A stretch of DNA of 18,904 nt, from the NCBI GenBank assembly GCA_009774465.1, contig VSNT01000081.1, positions 1-18,904 on the forward strand, written 5' to 3'. The stretch comes from Lachnospiraceae bacterium (GTDB lineage Bacteria; Bacillota_A; Clostridia; Lachnospirales; Lachnospiraceae). A program made the position numbers and the translations under genes. The stretch's first letter is position 1; every line of letters begins with the position of its first letter. Of this stretch, positions 13,266-18,904 are shown one piece after another. The notes beneath the pieces were generated by a model. The model searched no databases. It saw only the letters and a program-made list of their open reading frames with translations, and had not been told where the DNA came from.

Positions 13266-14795
13266 TTATCTTTTGTTTTCCCAATATTCATCCATATCCT
13301 CTTCATCCTCATAGAAAAAGCGGCTGCGGTTGTTTCGTCTTGCCACAATGATAAAAATAATAAATAATAAAGCTACAATAATTACTGCTGCCAGCAGTTT
13401 ATGATTTTCACTGGTCAAATCCCGGGAAAATCTTTGGAGCTGATTCCTTTTATAGGAAAAATCTGTTTCCGCCTCAGCAGGCACATAGGTTTTATCCATT
13501 GGAATACCGTTTAAGTAAATCTGTTCATCCTTATATACCATAGTATCTGTATTTGTGTAAAAACTATGAGATATCCCCCACAAATCCTCCGGAAGCAGGA
13601 AAGAACCATAAACTGAAATGCAACTGTTTTCCTCGTTTTCAGTTGTAATTACAGGCACAATCCATTGGTGGTCGTTTTGATACACCAGATTTCCATATAC
13701 CCTGTTCCAGTCTTCTTCTATCTGACGATCCGTTTCCTCCGATACCATAATTGTTTTAAACCTGCTCATTACCTCCACTGTATCGCTGTTTCTGATCCAG
13801 TTTCCCGGAATCTGAAGCCCCATTGGATAAACTCCCTGTTTCACATAGGCATTTATTGCCTGTGACAGAGCTTCGTTTACCAGATCCACATCAAAAGAAT
13901 CCATCTGGTTGACAGGTGCATGAAGAAAAATCATACCTCCATTATCCTGTGCGTATTTCAATACCTCGCAAAACTGCTGCATGGCCGGATAATCCTCATG
14001 GTTGTAAACAGGCATCACTGAAATAATGAAAAAAGAATTTCTCTCCTGTGCTTCCTTAACAGCTTCCAACAGTCTGGCAGGATTTTGAAAGGGGTATACC
14101 TTATCAATACAATAATACCTGGCATATTCCTGCCATCCTTCTTTTCTCCAAACAGAAAGCTCTCTGGTAAAAGCAGACAGTACCAGGGGATTACTTAAAT
14201 CACTGACACTGATATGTGTAATTCTTCCCTGTCTGGCACAAAAATATTTTTCCAAAGCCCCCGCAAACACTTTTCCTGACTGATATTCATATTTCTTTAA
14301 AAACACAGGCTTTTCCATTACTGCCAGCGACTGCCTGGGTTGATAAACTTCAAGTTCATAAACAACTGTTCCGACCTCTCCTTCGTAAGAGTCATAGGCT
14401 GCGCTTCGCAGAGTGTAATCCAGATACTTCTTCAAAAAACAGTTCCCTACAAATAAAAGATTCCGGCTCCCCTCCACCTTCCATATTTCCTCTGTTAATC
14501 CTGACGGGCAGGTATCCAGCTCGTATAAAATAATATTTTCATACTTATCAATCTTTCCCACACATTTAAGCGCCGGTGCAAATGTGGTCTGTACCCCTTC
14601 CCAGGTTAATATTTCCACGATACGGGACACATTTTCCATCTGCTCCTTTGATGCATCATCTGAATATATGATAAGCACCTCTCCTTTCGGAAGACTCCTT
14701 TCCTCCTTTGCATCCGCGTAAAGGGGCCGGGTAAAAACAAGGAAAAGGAGTAAAAGAAAACCTGTTAATTTTTTAAACATCATATTGCAGCTCAT
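13266..14795 (-). CDS. Exported, anchored DUF2334/polysaccharide-deacetylase-like protein, probably inactive
   Basis: Encodes 509 residues with an N-terminal signal sequence (8-27), an external region, and a C-terminal helix (about 468-485) followed by a basic then acidic cytoplasmic tail. Residues about 226-300 match the DUF2334 fold: YYCIDKVYPFQNPARLLEAVKEAQ, then FFIISVMPVYNHED, then YAQDNGGMIFLHAPVNQ. Active relatives read DDVYP and HGYTHQ at these places; here they are D231-K232-VYP and H292-APV-N296-Q, so one Asp and the second His of the metal site are missing. The start at 14795 (AAGGTGG upstream) overlaps the GGDEF-type gene by 23 nt, and the GT2 synthase gene follows after 12 nt. 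It may bind rather than deacetylate the nascent polymer. Family call moderate, inactivity inferred. Confidence 0.75.
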   Translation of the reverse strand: MSCNMMFKKLTGFLLLLFLVFTRPLYADAKEERSLPKGEVLIIYSDDASKEQMENVSRIVEILTWEGVQTTFAPALKCVGKIDKYENIILYELDTCPSGLTEEIWKVEGSRNLLFVGNCFLKKYLDYTLRSAAYDSYEGEVGTVVYELEVYQPRQSLAVMEKPVFLKKYEYQSGKVFAGALEKYFCARQGRITHISVSDLSNPLVLSAFTRELSVWRKEGWQEYARYYCIDKVYPFQNPARLLEAVKEAQERNSFFIISVMPVYNHEDYPAMQQFCEVLKYAQDNGGMIFLHAPVNQMDSFDVDLVNEALSQAINAYVKQGVYPMGLQIPGNWIRNSDTVEVMSRFKTIMVSEETDRQIEEDWNRVYGNLVYQNDHQWIVPVITTENEENSCISVYGSFLLPEDLWGISHSFYTNTDTMVYKDEQIYLNGIPMDKTYVPAEAETDFSYKRNQLQRFSRDLTSENHKLLAAVIIVALLFIIFIIVARRNNRSRFFYEDEEDMDEYWENKR

Positions 14796-15636
14796 TTTCC
14801 ACCTTCTGTTTAAATAAAATCATATCAGAACCATATTTTTCCTCGTCATATTCCAGGCAGGCAATTTTCACCTCAACCCTGATTGCCCTCTCCACAATGC
14901 CTGCAAATGCATCCTTTTTTTCCAGATTTGCACGAATTCTGTCCCTCACAAACTTGCTGTTTTCCTGATCGCAGGTCAAAATAACCCCTACCATGCCATC
15001 ATTGTCCAAGGAATAGGTCCGGTCTTCCAGTCGGACAGCATCTGTGATAATTACTGCCATCCTTTGAATCAGGGCTTCATAGTTTCTTCTTGAAAGAACC
15101 TTTTTCAGTTCCTCCCCAAACCTGAGTTTTACAATCATAAGTGAAACTATCATATGATTTCTCTCGGAATAAGCCACCTGCTTTTGAAGATCAATATATA
15201 AACTGCGCAAATTATATAATCCCGTTAATGAATTGACTAAAACCAGTTCCTCCACCTGCTCTTTTAACACGTCATTTTCCAGTTCGGTCTGCCGGCTGCC
15301 ATAAATGAATGCGGCCATTGCCCCCACTGACAAAAGCGGAAGAACCACCCACACATAGCAAATGGGTTCTATTTCTTTTGAATAAGTAAAAAAGAAAAAC
15401 AGCTTATAAGCCGTATACAATAATATTTCAAAGGCTCCTGCCACAATAGAAATTCCTGTCAGCTTGAATCCGGCCAATAAAACTGCAAGAAAAGTTCCCA
15501 TCAGCATTATGAAAAACTCCGGCTTCATGGACTCTTCTACACTTCCTACTGCAACCGCTGCCCCTCCAATACATAACAGCAGAAGTACCAGTCCTGCATC
15601 CTGCAGCAAATACCCTGTAGTTCTCTTTTTTACCAT
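14773..15636 (-). CDS. Membrane-anchored degenerate GGDEF protein, predicted c-di-GMP receptor
   Basis: Encodes 287 residues. Four hydrophobic helices (about 10-112) are followed by a coiled-coil linker (114-134) and a GGDEF-like domain beginning NSLTGLYNLRSL (135-146, normally D-x-LTGLxNRR). The signature position reads D211-N-D-G-M215 in place of GGDEF and the preceding Arg is Ser, so diguanylate cyclase activity should be lost. The inhibitory I-site R202-L-E-D205 is kept at the canonical spacing of five residues before the signature. This is the layout of PelD-type receptors: a membrane base with a non-catalytic GGDEF that senses c-di-GMP (PelD also has a GAF domain, which is absent here). 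AGGGG lies upstream of the ATG. As the second gene of the operon, beside a synthase lacking PilZ, it is the natural candidate for allosteric control. Confidence 0.85.
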   Translation of the reverse strand: MVKKRTTGYLLQDAGLVLLLLCIGGAAVAVGSVEESMKPEFFIMLMGTFLAVLLAGFKLTGISIVAGAFEILLYTAYKLFFFFTYSKEIEPICYVWVVLPLLSVGAMAAFIYGSRQTELENDVLKEQVEELVLVNSLTGLYNLRSLYIDLQKQVAYSERNHMIVSLMIVKLRFGEELKKVLSRRNYEALIQRMAVIITDAVRLEDRTYSLDNDGMVGVILTCDQENSKFVRDRIRANLEKKDAFAGIVERAIRVEVKIACLEYDEEKYGSDMILFKQKVENELQYDV

Positions 15637-15676
15637 TGATTTTCCCCTTTTCCGTATAATCCCCGTGTATAACTGT

Positions 15677-17215
15677 CTAAAAAATATTTAATCTGTGCGC
15701 AATTTGTGCAAACACAAAGTAAGTCATAATATCCATACCGGCACTGACTAAAAAACAATGCCGAATCATTGCCGCATCTCCGCTGTTGACAATCGTCACC
15801 CCTGCCTGACTGATGCAAATCAGCAAAAGTACTGCTATACTGTCTAAAAGTACCGTACTTCGTTTATCCTCTAAAGGCCGCAGGGAATATTCTTTTCCAA
15901 ACAGCAGACAGGCTGCTATAATCAAAACAATCAGATAACCTATTGTTTTAGGCGCTGCACTGTTTTTAAAAGTACTGAACAGCGACCAGAAAGGACTTCT
16001 GCCTCCCTCTGGAAGTCCCACGCTTTTTTCATAGTTTCCGCACTGGTCTCTTCTTATTCCAAAACAGGATTTGATGGCAATATCTATCATCCGTACAAAT
16101 TTTTCCGGATGCCTGATATAATATCTTCCAATATCAGATACGGAATATTTATTTAGAAAATTATCACTTATAACTTCTTCCTCCACCTTTACAAGGGGAA
16201 TCGGATCATAAGCAGATACGTCCGCCAAAAGTTCAAACGAAGCGTCTATTCCAAATTCTTCCAAAGTCTTTGCCGGATCATTTGAGCCAAATAAAACCCC
16301 TCTGCTCATGGCATGAAACTTATCCGTCTGGTTAAAATCACTCTCCAGACCGGCCATTGCGCCAATGGATATAATGCTTAAAACAAGGCTTGTCAACACG
16401 CAAACCACACTAAAACCCCATTCCTTCCGGGTAAACAAAAGCTTAAGGCAATACAAAGCAAGAATAATGCCTATAAAAGCGCATTGCGCTCTGGAGGTCA
16501 TAAGAACAATTCCACTTCCGGCAATTAAAAAAAGACTGCCTATTTCCTTTAAAAGGCTTCTCTTTTCCTGAAAGGAAACAGCTCCCGCAATACAGTATAA
16601 AAGACTGATAAACCAGACTGCCTCCGGATACAGGGAGTTAAAATAGGTAATATACGCAACATCTGCAAAAATCAGCACTCCCAAAAAACCTATAACAAAT
16701 CCCTCTGAAAAACATTTCACTCTCATACATGCCTGACGTATCAACAGATAAATGGCCGGAACATAAAAAATACCATAAATCAATGCCAGCATACGGATAT
16801 CAAAATAGTTATCTCCTGTAAGAAGCCAATCCAGCTTAACTGCCGCTTTTACAATCAGAACCTGACTGTTTCGCATTTCATTTCCCGGCAGATATTTTGA
16901 TGTATCAAGCAGATATACTCTGTTGAAAAATTCACTTCTTTCCTCTAACGCTGTATCAGAAATATAGGATAAACCGGCAGCTTCCATTACTCTGTGAAAA
17001 GAACCGTCGTCGCCAACTCCCAGATAATTGGGCACAAACAGCATTAAAATCATTAAAACTGCTGCTCCAAATGCCCCAATCAAAGCAATAAGCGAGGGAG
17101 AATACTTTCCTTCCATTTCCTCGTTAATGTGCTTTTTTTGGGCAGCAAGGCGCCGGAAAAACGCTGTAAGTGAATTGATTCTTTTTACTATCTTTGATTT
17201 CTTTTCCGCTACCAC
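15677..17215 (-). CDS. Polytopic GT-C-like membrane protein, first gene of the exopolysaccharide operon
   Basis: Encodes 512 residues from a GTG placed 5 nt after AAAGGAG; a longer frame from TTG at 17230 would put the start upstream of that site. After a basic N-terminal segment of about 40 residues there are roughly ten to twelve hydrophobic helices. The first external loop has GVGDDGSFHRVMEAAGLSYI, an acidic DD pair at the place where GT-C enzymes hold their catalytic acid, and a later YFNSLYPEAVWFISLL resembles the second signature of such proteins. A large external loop at about 290-400 (numbered from the GTG) precedes the last helices. I do not recognise an exact family; WsfD-like hexose transferases are a possibility. 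Position suggests a glycosyl or lipid-linked-sugar step in the same pathway. Confidence 0.7.
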   Translation of the reverse strand: MVAEKKSKIVKRINSLTAFFRRLAAQKKHINEEMEGKYSPSLIALIGAFGAAVLMILMLFVPNYLGVGDDGSFHRVMEAAGLSYISDTALEERSEFFNRVYLLDTSKYLPGNEMRNSQVLIVKAAVKLDWLLTGDNYFDIRMLALIYGIFYVPAIYLLIRQACMRVKCFSEGFVIGFLGVLIFADVAYITYFNSLYPEAVWFISLLYCIAGAVSFQEKRSLLKEIGSLFLIAGSGIVLMTSRAQCAFIGIILALYCLKLLFTRKEWGFSVVCVLTSLVLSIISIGAMAGLESDFNQTDKFHAMSRGVLFGSNDPAKTLEEFGIDASFELLADVSAYDPIPLVKVEEEVISDNFLNKYSVSDIGRYYIRHPEKFVRMIDIAIKSCFGIRRDQCGNYEKSVGLPEGGRSPFWSLFSTFKNSAAPKTIGYLIVLIIAACLLFGKEYSLRPLEDKRSTVLLDSIAVLLLICISQAGVTIVNSGDAAMIRHCFLVSAGMDIMTYFVFAQIAHRLNIF

Positions 17216-17516
17216 TGCTGCTCCTTTCAAAATTACTTAAGTTTAGTATTTACTTTTTTAGATATCTTAATTTTAAAACAAAATTTTTTATAAAAAAAGA
17301 GAATTGCAGTAAGTGGACATGAATGGAAAAAAATACGCAAATATTGGCAAATCTGCACTTTTTATGTCTGAATTTGTTAAATTTGTTCCCGAAATACAAC
17401 TGCGCAAATCTTACTTTGCCAGCATACCACCTTGCATATCAACTTTTCTACCCTATGTGACAAGTCGCACTTTTTATGGGATATTTATCATTATAATCGA
17501 GTAAGGAGGAGCCATC
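17216..17516 (-). promoter_or_regulatory. Repeat-rich control region upstream of the exopolysaccharide operon
   Basis: Holds no supported gene. It contains two exact 12-bp direct copies of GCACTTTTTATG (17355-17366 and 17467-17478), two copies of GCAAATCT (17347-17354 and 17404-17411) with a third GCAAAT at 17337-17342, a tandem AATTTGTT pair near 17371-17387, and a very AT-rich stretch (17240-17300) directly before the first gene. I looked for a -35/-10 pair at 16-18 nt and found only weak ones, which would fit activator-dependent or alternative-sigma transcription. No c-di-GMP riboswitch core was recognised. That the operon promoter lies here is inferred from position. Confidence 0.5.
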
Positions 17517-17586
17517 TTTCCCTGCTCACCGCGCGTCCCCATGAGCCGCTTCTGCGGCATACTTCCTCTGCATGGGGCCTGCGCAT
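17517..17586 (-). repeat. Structured palindromic intergenic element, copy B
   Basis: Matches copy A (2524-2608) in ordered blocks: TTCCCTGCTC (17518-17527), CGCGCGT (17530-17536), ACTTCC (near 17561-17566) and GGGGCCTGCGCAT (17574-17586; copy A differs at two of 13 positions). The outer stem is CCCCATG (17537-17543) with CATGGGG (17571-17577) and the inner one GCCGC (17545-17549) with GCGGC (17554-17558). The stems differ in sequence from copy A but still pair. The extra flanking hairpin of copy A is absent here. Confidence 0.7.
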
Positions 17587-17587
17587 T

Positions 17588-17619
17588 AATAAAGCGCATA
17601 GATTGATTCTCTATGCGCT
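17588..17619 (-). terminator. Terminator after the C_GCAxxG gene
   Basis: A perfect 10-bp stem AGCGCATAGA/TCTATGCGCT (17593-17602 with 17610-17619) with a 7-nt loop is followed on the minus strand by TTTATTAAT. It ends the SEC-C/C_GCAxxG transcript. Confidence 0.7.
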
Positions 17620-17658
17620 CTAATGCTGTGTAATTATTCTCTTTTAACTATATGATTC

Positions 17659-18114
17659 TTACATTTCCTTATTAAGCAGCATTTCCTCAATAATCCTGGA
17701 GGCATCCGCCACCAGCCTGCTGCAGGGCCTTTGGCTATAGTATTCTTTTGTCCGCTTTGAAGGTTTTGCACTTTCCTCCATGCCTTCTATTCCTAAAAGC
17801 TCGCGGCAGATGATAGTTTTGTTCTTTTGCTTAAATTTATCCGCCATCTGTCTGGTCAACAGATAAATCCGCTCCTTGCCTTCTTCATTTTCAGGATCTG
17901 TGTTTCCCTCTTTCAATCCTGCAAGCAGTGCCATTGCCGACACTACTCCGCATACCTCACGCATTCTGCCAATACCACCGCCCATCGGACTGGCCAGCTT
18001 TAACGCTGTTTCCCTGTCCATCCCAAACAAGTCCGCATAAGTGGCAAATACTGACTGGGCGCAGGTAAATCCTTCTTCAAAAGTGGAAACCGCCTGCTCT
18101 ATACGGCTTTCCAT
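17659..18114 (-). CDS. C_GCAxxG_C_C family protein
   Basis: Encodes 151 residues. Four conserved cysteines typical of the family are seen: C18 (GFTCAQSV), C55 within GGGIGRMREVCGVVSAM, C103 (IICRELLG) and C131 (RPCSRLV). The family is soluble and helical, is thought to bind a metal or redox cofactor, and often neighbours redox or metal genes; its precise reaction is not known to me. The ATG at 18114 shares one base with the TGA of the upstream SEC-C gene (TGATG), a coupled start with AAGGG just before it. A GTG at 18135 would add seven residues but lies inside the SEC-C gene without a ribosome binding site. Length is normal and no key residue appears missing. Confidence 0.9.
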   Translation of the reverse strand: MESRIEQAVSTFEEGFTCAQSVFATYADLFGMDRETALKLASPMGGGIGRMREVCGVVSAMALLAGLKEGNTDPENEEGKERIYLLTRQMADKFKQKNKTIICRELLGIEGMEESAKPSKRTKEYYSQRPCSRLVADASRIIEEMLLNKEM

Positions 18115-18620
18115 CAGCCCTTCTTTCCACAGCACTTTTTATACTTCTTGCCGCTTCCACAAGGACAGGGATCATTTGGATATACCTTATCCGGTTTTAC
18201 AACCGTGGTGGATGACTTCTGCTCTCTGTAAAGTGCTTTACGCTTGTCCTCATCAAAAATCTCTTCCCACTCAGGCAGTTCATAAAGCCAGTCAGCTCCT
18301 GCCGCCACCATATTTTTATAAAGAAGCTCTTTTTCAAATCCAAGATTTACACCTGTATCTTCTTCCATCTCTTCAATAGGATTTGCTTCTTTTAAGCTGT
18401 CATTAATCCCATCTAAAAATCCGGTCATGGTCATAATGTCCACACTGTATTTTTCTGCAAGCTCCTTTACCGTTCCACTAACCACTTCGTCAGGATTTTT
18501 CAAAAGCTCCGCGTAAATGTCTTTTTCTTTCTGAAAATACTCTGCCCAAAGTCTCTGCAGATCCCCTTTATTTGCTGTTTCTGAATAGGCCATGTCGCGC
18601 CATTTTTTAAGTAATGCCAT
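18114..18620 (-). CDS. SEC-C metal-binding motif protein
   Basis: Encodes 168 residues. The C-terminus carries the zinc motif NDPCPCGSGKKYKKCCG (149-165) with C152, C154, C163 and C164, the same element that ends SecA. The rest is a helical, acidic domain (about 1-130) found in stand-alone SEC-C proteins of clostridia, with no ATPase or membrane segment, so this is not SecA. The start has a near-ideal GAGGAGG at 5 nt and a consensus promoter just upstream. It is translationally coupled to the C_GCAxxG gene. Function is unknown; the zinc knuckle suggests binding to a protein partner or to RNA, which is only inference. Confidence 0.92.
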   Translation of the reverse strand: MALLKKWRDMAYSETANKGDLQRLWAEYFQKEKDIYAELLKNPDEVVSGTVKELAEKYSVDIMTMTGFLDGINDSLKEANPIEEMEEDTGVNLGFEKELLYKNMVAAGADWLYELPEWEEIFDEDKRKALYREQKSSTTVVKPDKVYPNDPCPCGSGKKYKKCCGKKG

Positions 18621-18658
18621 AATTTCCTCCTCGATCCTTAGAAAAATACTTCGCGTAC

Positions 18659-18687
18659 ATTATATCCTAATTTTCACCAATTGTAAA
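18659..18687 (-). promoter_or_regulatory. Promoter of the SEC-C/C_GCAxxG transcript
   Basis: Minus-strand -35 TTTACA (18682-18687) and perfect -10 TATAAT (18659-18664) with a 17-nt spacer. Same -35 sequence and spacing as the thrS and coiled-coil promoters. Confidence 0.88.
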
Positions 18688-18904
18688 ATTTTTTTATAAT
18701 TCGTGTATAAAGCAAAATTTATGGGGTAATAATACTACTAATCAATGGAATCCCCCTCCTTTGATTAAACAGGTTAACCAAAGCGGAGCGCCGCGGCGGG
18801 AAACCACAATTACGACAGATAAATTAAATACTTATCCTCCCTCGGAGGGTATATCCTCCCCTAAGGAAGCCTTTAGGACTGCGGATGGCGCGGTTTTAGG
18901 GGCT
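18688..18904. other. Right-edge intergenic DNA without a supported gene
   Basis: No gene is visible. Notable items are an inverted repeat TAATCAA/TTGATTA (18739-18745 and 18761-18767) whose loop holds AGGAGGGGGA on the minus strand, a palindrome GGTTAACC (18772-18779), a GC-rich CGCCGCGGCG block near 18789-18798, and a short GGAGG/CCTCC hairpin near 18836-18848. The neighbouring gene lies beyond the window. Confidence 0.5.

Noticed and set aside
17313..17504. 63-codon plus-strand open frame in the operon control region
   Set aside because: No ribosome binding site, composition follows the AT-rich background, and it spans the direct repeats; no support for translation.
17216..17516. Possible c-di-GMP (GEMM-type) riboswitch upstream of the operon
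   Set aside because: I looked for the conserved core on the minus strand because the operon has a degenerate GGDEF protein, but no recognisable tetraloop-receptor or GEMM core is present.
17490..17530. AAGGAGG ribosome binding site and TATAAT-like box on the plus strand near 17490-17510
   Set aside because: No start codon or open frame follows at a suitable distance and no -35 box is present.
18114..18620. C-terminal fragment of SecA
   Set aside because: The SEC-C zinc motif is shared, but the rest has its own promoter, ribosome binding site and complete start, and no SecA motor sequence lies upstream.

Overview
The window looks like chromosomal DNA of a low-to-moderate GC, monoderm gut-type clostridium, most likely Lachnospiraceae. 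This is inferred from strong AGGAGG-type ribosome binding sites, a T-box-controlled thrS, a TnpW/Rpn mobile-element signature and the absence of any outer-membrane component. Every gene I can support lies on the minus strand, so transcription runs from high to low coordinates. I see no rRNA, tRNA or CRISPR.

Right end (18904-17587): a two-gene transcript encodes a SEC-C zinc-motif protein and a C_GCAxxG_C_C redox-type protein. It has a consensus promoter at 18659-18687 and a hairpin terminator near 17600.

Centre (17516-4859): a roughly 300-bp control region rich in short repeats precedes an eight-gene, tightly packed operon that ends at a clear terminator (4859-4888). In order it encodes: a polytopic GT-C-like membrane protein; a membrane-anchored GGDEF protein whose active site is destroyed (DNDGM) but whose RxxD I-site is kept; a DUF2334/polysaccharide-deacetylase-like anchored protein that has lost expected metal residues; a processive GT2 synthase with the full D/DxD/ED/QxxRW set; a BcsB-like exported, anchored protein; UDP-GlcNAc 2-epimerase; a second polytopic GT-C-like protein with a long acidic cytoplasmic tail; and an anchored thioredoxin (TlpA-type) fused to a GH8-like glycosidase domain. 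The best reading is a synthase-dependent exopolysaccharide machine that mixes cellulose-like (BcsA/B/Z), PNAG-like and Pel-like (PelD-type c-di-GMP receptor) parts. This is the most interesting system in the window.

Left-centre (4858-2940): a small accessory island with a hairpin-rich, probably repetitive leader, an intact Rpn-family PD-(D/E)XK nuclease, a TnpW-like small protein with an AT-hook-like tail, and a coiled-coil protein built from 21-bp tandem repeats.

Left end (2921-1): a consensus promoter and Thr T-box leader, then a small single-TM protein, thrS, and the first 71 codons of a GT39-like membrane glycosyltransferase whose start is 2 nt after thrS. A structured intergenic repeat lies between the T-box terminator and the first gene; a second copy with a covaried stem lies near 17550.

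Several starts were moved from the longest open frame to the codon preceded by a good ribosome binding site (thrS, the coiled-coil gene, tnpW, the rpn-like gene, the 15677-17215 gene and the C_GCAxxG gene).
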